Assembly (NCBI RefSeq): GCF_938045465.1
Contig: NZ_CALIBF010000031.1
Coordinates: forward strand, 1 to 17,268
Length of the DNA stretch: 17,268 bases
From: an uncultured Campylobacter sp.
GTDB lineage: Bacteria; Campylobacterota; Campylobacteria; Campylobacterales; Campylobacteraceae
Reading direction: 5' to 3'
Shown: positions 6,761 to 13,664 of the stretch, in pieces
Position numbering within the stretch: the stretch's first letter is position 1
How the letters are laid out: every line of letters starts with the position of its first letter
The notes under the pieces: generated by a model
Told to the model about the DNA's origin: nothing
Databases searched by the model: none
What the model saw: the letters and a program-made list of their open reading frames with translations, nothing else
Translations under genes and position numbers: made by a program

Positions 6761-8002
6761 ATGAAAGTAAGATCGTCGATTTTTTACACCATCACGTTCA
6801 TCTTCGCGCTTGCTGCCGTGGGCGTTTCGCTCGCCCTGCTCTGGCTCATCGGCTACGATCAGCAAAATTACACCCGCGAGCTAAACTCCAAGTACTCCAT
6901 CGTCGCGCGCGCGAACCTCTATGAGATGAGCAAGCTCATTAGCGAAGCCGAATACGACCGCCAGGTCGCAAATTTCGAGTTTTCGACGATCCGCGATGAA
7001 GCCAAGCGCGATGAGATCATTGCAGGAGCCGAAATTTTAGATAGCATCTCCGCAGACATCGGCTCTGCAGACATCTTGCTTTTTAAACGTAAACACTATC
7101 TAAAAATCACTCACGCGGGCGAGACGCGGCTTTTAAACGATAAGGATTATCAGCCCTATCGCTACGATATTTTCAAAGCGATCTACGGCGTCATTTTGGT
7201 GATCATTCTGCTTGCGTATATCTTTATAATCCGCAAAATTCGCCCCCTTCGCAAGCTCAAGCGCCAGATCGATAAATTTGCTAAAGGCGATCTTCAAATC
7301 AAGGACGTAAGCGTAGGAAACGACGAAATTTCCGAGGTTTCGCATGCATTTTACGAAGCGGTCACGCAGATAAACAAGCTTAATGAATCGCGCCATCTGT
7401 TTTTGCGAAACATAATGCACGAGCTCAAAACCCCCATCACAAAGGGTCGCATTGCCGTCGAGATGATCGAGCGCGGTAAAAATCAAGAGCGTCTCATCTC
7501 GGTCTTTGAGCGGCTGGAAAGCCTAATCAACGAATTTGCGGCGGTCGAGCGCGCGACCGCGGGTACGGCACTAATCGAACGCGGAATTTTTTCAATGGAT
7601 GAAATTTTAAAAGAAGCGCTCGGCATCGCGATGATCGAGCCCGGCTGCGTGATGCTGCAAAATCCGCTAGAGCTAAGCTTAAACGTCGATCTGAAGCTCT
7701 TTTGCGTCGCGGTAAAAAATTTAATCGACAACGCCGTCAAATACGCCTCAGACGGTAAAATTTTAATCCGCCTAAACGCCGAAACGATGGACTTCGTAAC
7801 GCTAGGCGAACCGCTACAGAAGGATTTTAGCTACTACAAAGAGGCCTTCGTCAAGGGCACGAACGCCAAGCAAAGCTTCGGCCTGGGGCTCTACATCGTC
7901 GATAACATCGCCAAGGCGCACGGGCTAAAATTCCTCTACCGCAGGCAGGATGAGCTAAACGTCTTTTATTTCGAGGGGATCGAAAAGATAGCTACGTTAT
8001 GA
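6761..8002 (+). CDS. ArsS-family membrane sensor histidine kinase
   Basis: A 413-residue inner-membrane sensor kinase. TM1 is at about 9-31 and TM2 at about 141-158, enclosing a periplasmic sensor domain of about 110 residues. A HAMP-like linker follows (159-212). The dimerisation/phosphorylation box is NIMHELKTPITKGR with phospho-acceptor His220. The ATP-binding domain has an N-box (VKNLIDNAVKYA, 318-329) and FGLGLYIVDNIAKAHG (373-388). The usual DxGxG box is replaced by LGEPL, as I recall for ArsS relatives. Signals sensed by the family differ (acid, growth state), so none is assigned here. The ribosome binding site is weak: AAGGA lies about 13 bases from the ATG. The gene overlaps the downstream cytochrome gene by ATGA. 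Confidence 0.9.
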   Translation: MKVRSSIFYTITFIFALAAVGVSLALLWLIGYDQQNYTRELNSKYSIVARANLYEMSKLISEAEYDRQVANFEFSTIRDEAKRDEIIAGAEILDSISADIGSADILLFKRKHYLKITHAGETRLLNDKDYQPYRYDIFKAIYGVILVIILLAYIFIIRKIRPLRKLKRQIDKFAKGDLQIKDVSVGNDEISEVSHAFYEAVTQINKLNESRHLFLRNIMHELKTPITKGRIAVEMIERGKNQERLISVFERLESLINEFAAVERATAGTALIERGIFSMDEILKEALGIAMIEPGCVMLQNPLELSLNVDLKLFCVAVKNLIDNAVKYASDGKILIRLNAETMDFVTLGEPLQKDFSYYKEAFVKGTNAKQSFGLGLYIVDNIAKAHGLKFLYRRQDELNVFYFEGIEKIATL

Positions 8003-8445
8003 AATTTAAGCACATTTTTTATATTATTGCGCCAAAAATTCGAAACGAGAAGATGCGAAATTTTATATTTTTAGCGCTATTTTTAACCGCGACCATATTT
8101 TTTCTACCTCGCGGCGCGCAAGCCGAGAGCTTTATCACCGACGAGGAGTACGGCGCGATGCTGTATAAAAACCCCCGCGGCATCGGCTGCGACAAGTGCC
8201 ACGGCGAAAAGGGCGAAGGCTCGCTGATCGCGACATATAAAGAATTTAACCGCACCGCGGGCGCCTACTACGAGCGCGCCCTAAATGCGCCGCCGATCAA
8301 CAATCTCTCGCTTCAGGAGCTCGCCGACGGGATCAGCAGCTCGCGCGACGTGATGCCTAGCTACTTCCTGACACAAAACGAGATCATCATCATCTATAAA
8401 TATATAAAGTCGATAAATCAACCCAAAAAGAAGGAGAAAAAATGA
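7999..8445 (+). CDS. Periplasmic monoheme c-type cytochrome
   Basis: A 148-residue frame with one CxxCH heme site (Cys64, Cys67, His68, in GCDKCHGEKGEG) and the likely axial Met119 in VMPSYFLT, typical of small class I cytochromes c. Residues 19-42 form a standard signal peptide, ending near GAQA/ES. The start at 7999 gives the ATGA overlap with the kinase but an odd 18-residue extension; the Met at 8053 would give a 130-residue protein with a normal signal peptide and is probably the true start. The Lys-rich C-terminus (QPKKKEKK) is encoded by the sequence that serves as the hemL ribosome binding site. The redox partner is unknown. A similar periplasmic protein precedes hemL in C. jejuni, from memory. 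Confidence 0.85.
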   Translation: MKFKHIFYIIAPKIRNEKMRNFIFLALFLTATIFFLPRGAQAESFITDEEYGAMLYKNPRGIGCDKCHGEKGEGSLIATYKEFNRTAGAYYERALNAPPINNLSLQELADGISSSRDVMPSYFLTQNEIIIIYKYIKSINQPKKKEKK

Positions 8446-9713
8446 ATAATCACGACGAATTTCTAGCAGCGCAAAAACTTATCCCGGGCGGCGTCGATTC
8501 GCCGGTGCGAGCATTCGGCAACGTAGGCGGCGAGCCTTTTATGGTGGATCGCGGCGAGGGCTCGTACATCTACGACGTCGAGGGCAAAAAATATCTCGAC
8601 TTCGTGCAGAGCTGGGGTCCGCTAATCTTCGGCCACGCAGATGCGGACATTGAGCGCGCCGTCGTGCAGACCGCTAAAAAGGGGCTAAGCTTCGGCGCAT
8701 CCAGCCCGCTTGAGACGCAGCTTGCCTCGCTCGTGCTAAAAAATTTCGATTTCCTAGATAAGATCCGCTTTACCAGCAGCGGCACGGAAGCCACGATGAG
8801 CGCGATCCGTCTTGCGCGCGCCTTTAGCGGACGAGATAAAATTTTAAAATTTGAGGGCTGCTACCACGGTCACAGCGACAGCCTGCTCGTCAAAGCGGGC
8901 AGCGGCGCGAGCACTTTCGGTAACGCAAGCAGTGCGGGCGTGCCACAAGATATCGCAAAAAATACCTACCTAGCCAGATACAACGACATACAAAGCGTAA
9001 AGGACGTCCTAGCGCAAAACGACATCGGCACGATCATCATCGAGCCTATCGCGGGGAATATGGGCTTGGTGCCAGCTGATCTAGAATTTTTAACCGAGCT
9101 TCGCGCGCTGTGCGATGAGAAAAAGATCGTGCTGATAATCGACGAGGTAATGAGCGGCTTTCGTGCTAGCGAGCTAGGCAGCTACGGCATCTACGGCGTC
9201 CGCGGCGATCTGGTAACCTTCGGCAAGGTCATCGGCGGCGGTATGAGCGTGGCGGCGTTTGCGGGCAAGCGCGAAATCATGGATATGATAAGCCCGCTAG
9301 GAGCGGTGTATCAAGCGGGCACGCTAAGCGGAAACCCCGTCGCAATGGCTGCGGGCATCGCCAGCCTAAGTAAAATTTACGCTAGCAGCGGCCTTTACGA
9401 AAGGCTCGGCGAGCTTGCCCGCAGACTTACGGACGGGCTTTGCGCCATAGCACAGCACCGCGGCATCGCGCTGCAAACCGCCTGCGTAGGCTCGATGTTC
9501 GGCTACTTTTTTGCAGACGAAGAGGTGCGCGACTATGATGGCGCCCTGCAAGCAGACACCGCGCGCTTTGCGAAATTTCACGGCGAGATGATTAAGCGCG
9601 GCGTATTTTTGGCGCCTAGTCAGTTTGAGACGGGCTTTATCTGCGCCACGATGAACGAAACGCAGATCGACTTTGCGCTAAACGCCGCGGATGAAGCGAT
9701 GGCGGCGCTTTAA
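8442..9713 (+). CDS. hemL: Glutamate-1-semialdehyde 2,1-aminomutase
   Basis: A 423-residue PLP enzyme that converts glutamate-1-semialdehyde to 5-aminolevulinate in the C5 route to heme. It has the family opening LIPGGVDSPVRAF (13-25), the substrate-binding region TSSGTEATMSAIRLAR (111-126), the cofactor Asp in LIIDEVMSGFR (Asp234) and the Schiff-base lysine in FGKVIGGGMSV (Lys262). YQAGTLSGNPVAMAAG is also conserved. Length is normal. AAGGAG (8431-8436) lies five bases before the ATG, which overlaps the cytochrome stop by four bases, so the two are co-translated. Pairing with a cytochrome c is consistent with a heme theme. Confidence 0.97.
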   Translation: MNNHDEFLAAQKLIPGGVDSPVRAFGNVGGEPFMVDRGEGSYIYDVEGKKYLDFVQSWGPLIFGHADADIERAVVQTAKKGLSFGASSPLETQLASLVLKNFDFLDKIRFTSSGTEATMSAIRLARAFSGRDKILKFEGCYHGHSDSLLVKAGSGASTFGNASSAGVPQDIAKNTYLARYNDIQSVKDVLAQNDIGTIIIEPIAGNMGLVPADLEFLTELRALCDEKKIVLIIDEVMSGFRASELGSYGIYGVRGDLVTFGKVIGGGMSVAAFAGKREIMDMISPLGAVYQAGTLSGNPVAMAAGIASLSKIYASSGLYERLGELARRLTDGLCAIAQHRGIALQTACVGSMFGYFFADEEVRDYDGALQADTARFAKFHGEMIKRGVFLAPSQFETGFICATMNETQIDFALNAADEAMAAL

Positions 9714-9744
9714 GGGCTGCATTTTAAAATTTTACGGATTTTAG

Positions 9745-10044
9745 ATGAGAGTAACGAAAAATTTAAACAAAATCGTAAAGGGCGCCTGCGACATCAGCCT
9801 AGGCATCTCAATCGTCGTAGCGATCGGCATTGGCGTAGCGATCGGGCTTGGACTACGGCGCCTCACGGGCTCGCTGCTTCTGCTCTGGCTTGGCATCGCT
9901 ATCGGCATCGCAGCGGCGTTTTTGAACGTTTACCGCGCGTGCAAGGCGCTAAATTCGAGCCTAAAAGAGCTCGAGGACGATCCGAAATACAAGGCGGATC
10001 CGAAAAATTTTGACGACGACGATGAATGGGATGAGCGGGATTGA
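9745..10044 (+). CDS. AtpZ/AtpI-like small membrane protein
   Basis: A 99-residue protein with two predicted transmembrane helices (about 17-38 and 43-65) rich in Gly and Ile, and a hydrophilic acidic C-terminal tail (ELEDDPKYKADPKNFDDDDEWDERD). The layout KGACDISLGISIVVAIGIGVAIGLGLRR resembles the AtpZ/AtpI family, proposed to help ATP synthase c-ring assembly or ion import. No ATP synthase genes are nearby, so the role here is inference. It starts 31 bases after hemL with a weak ribosome binding site, and its stop overlaps the TTG start of the next gene. Confidence 0.75.
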   Translation: MRVTKNLNKIVKGACDISLGISIVVAIGIGVAIGLGLRRLTGSLLLLWLGIAIGIAAAFLNVYRACKALNSSLKELEDDPKYKADPKNFDDDDEWDERD

Positions 10045-11213
10045 ATAGGCGGTTTTTGCTCATATACTGCGCGCTAAACGCGGCGTTTGCCCTGCTTGGG
10101 CTAGCGCTTTGCGGCGCAGGATTTTTCGGCACGAGCTCTTTCGGCGTGCGGGCGCTTGCGTGGCTTCTTAGCCTGGAAGCGGGATTTTTGGGCGCATTCG
10201 GCGCGGTATATTTTTCGTTTCGCGCTTACCGCAACAAAATAGAAGATGAACTCAGAGCCGGCAAATACGATGAAATTTTACGGCAAAGCCCTAAGAATTC
10301 CGCCGGTTTTATAAGCGGCGAAACTTCCGCAAACGATACGAATTCCGCAAGCTTTGGCGGCGAAAACCGAGGCAGCATAGGCGGCGGCGATAAAATTTTA
10401 TATAGCAAAATTTGCGACGGCGAGATTTTAAAGAGAGAAAGCTTTAGCGATCTAAATTTAGGCGCCGAAATTTTAAACACTCAAAATTCCGAAGACGCCG
10501 TAAATTTCACAAGCGGCGATAGCTGCGTCGAAAACAATGACAACTACGCCCTGCACGACGAAACCGCCGCCGAGTGTGCCGCAAACTCCGCTGCCGATAT
10601 AAATTTTACTCGCAGCTCAAATTTAGACGCCGAGTACAGCAGAGCCGCTGCTGGCGAGTGCGACGTAAATTCTACGAAGAGCGACGACAAAACCTCCGCT
10701 TACAACGCGACCGCTTTGGGACACGCCGCCGATAAATTTAATATGAAAGATTGCGCGACTTGCGGCAACTTGCAGAGCGATATAAGGGACGAAGCTAGCG
10801 ATAGTTCGCAAGGCGACATAGGCGAACGTTGCGATGACTTTAAAAGCGCAGCGAGCAACGACCTAGGTGACGGCACAGATAGCGGTAATCGTGGCGGCGA
10901 TGCAGATAGCAGCGAGCCGGGTGACGGTACGAGCGATTTGGGGGGTGGGTTTGTCGCCGCGCGCGACGGATCAAAGGATGGTTTAGAAGGCGCGAACGAT
11001 TTTGAGGGCGAGCTTGAGCGGAGCGAGGTGCGGAGCAATTTTGTGGGGACGTTTTTCTCTCCGTTTAAAATTCTGTCCTACGCGGCGCTCGTGGCGGCGA
11101 TCTACCTGCTTGCCAAGCTGTCCTTGCTAAACCCGCTAGCGATTATCTTGGGCGTTACGATCATTCCTCTAGGTACGATGATTGCTGCCTTGGGCGGCAA
11201 AGACGCGCGCTAA
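10041..11213 (+). CDS. Membrane protein with long acidic low-complexity insert
   Basis: A 390-residue protein I do not recognise. It has four likely transmembrane helices: two at the N-terminus (about 5-30 and 37-60) and two at the C-terminus (about 346-367 and 370-387). Between them, residues about 82-335 form an unordered-looking stretch of Ser, Asp, Gly, Asn and Ala with scattered Cys and no domain signature. The insert's DNA is rich in RAATTY words (12 counted between 10299 and 10742). The start is TTG, overlapping the previous stop (TTGA); I see no better start. Without the insert it would be an ordinary four-helix membrane protein of about 140 residues, perhaps functionally linked to the AtpZ-like neighbour. 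No frameshift is evident. Confidence 0.7.
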   Translation: MNRRFLLIYCALNAAFALLGLALCGAGFFGTSSFGVRALAWLLSLEAGFLGAFGAVYFSFRAYRNKIEDELRAGKYDEILRQSPKNSAGFISGETSANDTNSASFGGENRGSIGGGDKILYSKICDGEILKRESFSDLNLGAEILNTQNSEDAVNFTSGDSCVENNDNYALHDETAAECAANSAADINFTRSSNLDAEYSRAAAGECDVNSTKSDDKTSAYNATALGHAADKFNMKDCATCGNLQSDIRDEASDSSQGDIGERCDDFKSAASNDLGDGTDSGNRGGDADSSEPGDGTSDLGGGFVAARDGSKDGLEGANDFEGELERSEVRSNFVGTFFSPFKILSYAALVAAIYLLAKLSLLNPLAIILGVTIIPLGTMIAALGGKDAR

Positions 11214-11239
11214 AGCTCAAACGGCGCGAGTAGGATGCT

Positions 11240-11407
11240 TTAAATTTTAAAATTTAGCGTCAGCGGGATTGAGCGCAGATCGGCGCAGGATAAAATCGCG
11301 TACGACCCCTGCACCGCGAGCTGCGTCACGGATACCGCGCGTTTCGGCACGTACCCGGGCGGGCTAAATTTATAAAATTTGCGCTGCGCATATTTGAACT
11401 TTTGCAT
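11240..11407 (-). CDS. Possible small protein or gene remnant (55 residues)
   Basis: An ATG-initiated frame of 55 codons on the minus strand, convergent with the preceding membrane-protein gene and divergent from pyrD. It begins MQKFKYAQRKFYKFSPPGYV and continues with a segment of mixed hydrophobic and polar residues (AVSVTQLAVQGSYAILSCADLRS), ending NFKI. Its middle codons have the high GC third positions seen in the real genes, and the residue mix looks protein-like. Against it: no ribosome binding site, and the C-terminus falls in a common AAATTTTAAAATTT word. It could be a genuine small protein, a decayed gene end or chance. I do not recognise it. Confidence 0.3.
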   Translation of the reverse strand: MQKFKYAQRKFYKFSPPGYVPKRAVSVTQLAVQGSYAILSCADLRSIPLTLNFKI

Positions 11408-11488
11408 AAATTCAGATCGTTGCGGCGAGCCGTAGAAATTTTACGCAGCATTTAAGCGCGTAATTCTAAAATTAAATTTAACCGCCGC

Positions 11489-11500
11489 GAATTGCAATTC
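11489..11500. promoter_or_regulatory. 12-base palindrome upstream of pyrD
   Basis: GAATTGCAATTC is a perfect palindrome about 68 bases ahead of the pyrD start and about 40 bases upstream of its probable -10. Such a position fits an operator, but no regulator is known to me for this site. Confidence 0.35.
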
Positions 11501-11538
11501 AGCGCGAAATCCTTATCTATATTTAATTAAATTTTAGC

Positions 11539-11544
11539 TACCAT
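11539..11544 (+). promoter_or_regulatory. Candidate -10 of the pyrD operon
   Basis: TACCAT within TTTTAGCTACCATTACGC, preceded by an AT-rich tract (11509-11538), 23 bases before the ATG. That is nearly the same distance as the response regulator's TATAAT from its start. The ribosome binding site GAGGA (11557-11561) follows. Confidence 0.35.
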
Positions 11545-11567
11545 TACGCAAAATTTGAGGAAAAATT

Positions 11568-13664
11568 ATGAATTATGATACCTTAAAAAAGATCTTTTTT
11601 CGATTCGATCCAGAAACCGCTCATAAGATCGCAGAATTCGGACTTCGCGCGCTCTATGCGACTCCGGGCGGGCTTGAGGCTTTGGCAAAATTCGGCGTTT
11701 ATAAAGATGAAATTTTAACTCAAAATATATGGAATCTCAGCTTCGATAACCCCGTAGGTATCGCGGGCGGCTTCGACAAAAACGCCACGATGATCGCGCC
11801 GCTGGCTGCTCTTGGCTTCGGGCACATCGATTTTGGCACCTTTACGCCGCGCCCTCAAAGCGGCAACGAAAAGCCGCGACTTTTTCGCCTCGTTAGCGAG
11901 CAGAGTATCCAAAACGCGATGGGCTTTAACAACGAAGGCGCCGATGTTATCGAGCGTCGCGTGCGAAAAATTTATCCTTTTAAAATCCCTATCGCCGCAA
12001 ATATCGGCAAAAACAAAGCGACCCCAAACGAGGATGCGCTGAGCGATTATGAAGCCTTGGGTCGTAAATTTAACGGGCTGTGCGATTTTTTCATCATCAA
12101 CGTAAGCTCGCCGAACACCCCTAATCTGCGCGCTTTGCAAGAAAACAGCTTCATAAGCGAGCTGATCGGAGCGATGAAAAAGATCACGAACAGGCCGCTC
12201 GTCTTAAAGTTGGCGCCCGATATGAGCGCGGATCAGGCGATCGCGCTATGCGAGTGCGCAGTACAAAGCGGCGCAAGCGGCATCATCATAAACAACACCA
12301 GCGTTGATTATTCGCTAAGTCCCAACACTAGAGACTTCGGAGGCCTAAGCGGCAGACTGATCACCGAAAAATCGCGAAAGCTTTTCGCACAGGTCGCTCG
12401 CGAGCTCTTCGGCCGCACGGTCCTAATCAGCTGCGGCGGCATAGACAGCGCGCAGGAGGCCTACGAGCGCATCAAATCGGGCGCGAGCCTGGTTCAAATT
12501 TTTACCGCCTTTATCTTCAAAGGCCCGTTCGTCGCAAAATCGATCAACGAGGGGCTAGCGGAGCTTTTGCGCGCAGACGGCTTCAATAACATAAGCGAGG
12601 CGGTCGGGGCGAATTTAAAAGCTCACGCGGGCGAAGGATACGGCATCAGAAATGATCAGGCCAAAAACCTCGGCAACGGCGCGGATTTGTGCGCTTGCGA
12701 AGACAAAGAGGCGGATACCAAAACGGATGAAATTTCAAGTGCGACCAAAGGCGAGGAAACGAGCGAAATTTCAAACGCGCCCGAAAGTAAGGAAACGGAT
12801 GGAATTTCAAACGACGGCGAAAGCAAAATTTTAAGCACTCAAATGGGTGAAATTCCCGCCGTTCAAACAGATGAAATTCCAACTGCCCAAACAAACTCAA
12901 GCTCCGAAGCGGACGAAAATTCCGACGCTTTGGTAAATTTAAACGCCTTAGTAAGCGCAGATACCGCGACGGATCAAAGCTCAGCCGAGCAAAGTAGCGC
13001 GGAGAACAAAATTTCCGAGGTTAAAAATACAAAACGAAGCAGCGCAAAAAGCGAGAATTTAGAGGCTAAAAGCACAAAGCAAGGCAGCGCTGATCAGAAG
13101 CAGGACAAAATTTCAAAAAGAGCTTCCAAAAGCGGTGCGGATCAAAAACAAAGTCAAATTTCAAAAAGCGGCGTAAGCTCCAGGCGCGGTAAAATTTCAA
13201 AAGACGCCGCGCAAAAAGACGCCGCACAAAAAGATACTGCGCAGTATGATGACGCCTCGCAGAAGGACGTCGTGCAGGATAACAACGCCTCGCAGCAAAA
13301 GGGCACCGAAACAAAAAATCTCTCGAAAAGCGATGCAAAAAGCGAGAATTTAGAGGTCAAAAACGCAAAACAAGGCGGCACAGCAAGCAAAACCGCCAAA
13401 ACAAAAACCGCATCTAAAAATAAAACCGCGACCAAAGTCGCGTCAAAAAACGACATAGAAAGCAAAAATTCTAAAACTAAAGCCACGCCAAAAAATAGCG
13501 CGGAAAGCAAAAGTTTAAAGAGCAAAAACATAAAGCAAAGCGGCGCAAAAACTAAAAATGCCGAGGATAAAGAAACCAAAGAGCTTAAAGAGGTTAAAAA
13601 AGCAAGCGGCACTCAAGACGCGGAGCAAAACTCAAGCAAAAAACGAAAGGCGAAAAAAGATTAA
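11568..13664 (+). CDS. pyrD: Class 2 dihydroorotate dehydrogenase with large low-complexity tail
   Basis: Residues 1-351 are a complete membrane-associated class 2 dihydroorotate dehydrogenase, the quinone-linked fourth step of pyrimidine synthesis. Seen are GIAGGFDKN (64-72, Lys71), GTFTPRPQSGNEKPR, QNAMGFNN, catalytic Ser181 in INVSSPNTPNLR, Lys214 in LKLAPD, INNTS (241-245), and FMN-phosphate loops near SCGGIDS and GASLVQIFT. The family normally ends here at about 350 residues. Residues 352-698 continue in frame as a tail: first acidic (E/D/S/T with repeated EIS/EIP elements), then strongly basic (K/S/A/Q/N), ending KKRKAKKD. The tail has internal repeats (SENLEAKSTKQG / SENLEVKNAKQG; DAAQK units). 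Its role is unknown. The stop overlaps the next ATG (TAATG). The enzyme call is certain; the tail could be removed by proteolysis or could bind nucleic acid or membrane. Confidence 0.93.
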   Translation: MNYDTLKKIFFRFDPETAHKIAEFGLRALYATPGGLEALAKFGVYKDEILTQNIWNLSFDNPVGIAGGFDKNATMIAPLAALGFGHIDFGTFTPRPQSGNEKPRLFRLVSEQSIQNAMGFNNEGADVIERRVRKIYPFKIPIAANIGKNKATPNEDALSDYEALGRKFNGLCDFFIINVSSPNTPNLRALQENSFISELIGAMKKITNRPLVLKLAPDMSADQAIALCECAVQSGASGIIINNTSVDYSLSPNTRDFGGLSGRLITEKSRKLFAQVARELFGRTVLISCGGIDSAQEAYERIKSGASLVQIFTAFIFKGPFVAKSINEGLAELLRADGFNNISEAVGANLKAHAGEGYGIRNDQAKNLGNGADLCACEDKEADTKTDEISSATKGEETSEISNAPESKETDGISNDGESKILSTQMGEIPAVQTDEIPTAQTNSSSEADENSDALVNLNALVSADTATDQSSAEQSSAENKISEVKNTKRSSAKSENLEAKSTKQGSADQKQDKISKRASKSGADQKQSQISKSGVSSRRGKISKDAAQKDAAQKDTAQYDDASQKDVVQDNNASQQKGTETKNLSKSDAKSENLEVKNAKQGGTASKTAKTKTASKNKTATKVASKNDIESKNSKTKATPKNSAESKSLKSKNIKQSGAKTKNAEDKETKELKEVKKASGTQDAEQNSSKKRKAKKD
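12621..13661 (+). repeat. Low-complexity repeat region encoding the PyrD tail
   Basis: This region encodes PyrD residues 352-698. Two near-identical blocks start at AAAAAGCGAGAATTTAGAGG (about 13046 and 13335). Two 15-base units (GACGCCGCGCAAAAA at 13203-13217, GACGCCGCACAAAAA at 13218-13232) lie in tandem, followed by a decayed third. The motif AAAATTTCAAAA recurs near 13088, 13157 and 13191. I count 15 RAATTY sites here against 7 in the enzyme core of equal length. The pattern suggests expansion by slippage or recombination. Confidence 0.75.

Larger units (their letters stand above)
11214..11567. other. Gap before the pyrD operon
   Basis: This 354-base gap contains a possible 55-codon reading frame on the minus strand, a 12-base perfect palindrome, and the likely pyrD promoter at the right end. 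AAATTTTAAAATTT lies near 11242-11256. No obvious terminator is found for the hemL operon. Confidence 0.5.

Noticed and set aside
10700..11038. Ser/Pro-rich frame antisense to the membrane-protein insert
   Set aside because: Composition mirrors the low-complexity coding strand; no ribosome binding site.
13154..13612. Leu/Phe-rich 152-residue frame antisense to the PyrD tail, resembling a membrane protein
   Set aside because: The hydrophobicity is just the complement of Lys/Glu/Ser codons in the tail (AAA/GAA read as TTT/TTC). No start signals.
12621..13661. Tail of pyrD as a separate downstream gene or a pseudogene fused by frameshift
   Set aside because: The frame is continuous with the enzyme core, no good internal start with a ribosome binding site is seen, and the next gene overlaps the stop as in the rest of the operon.
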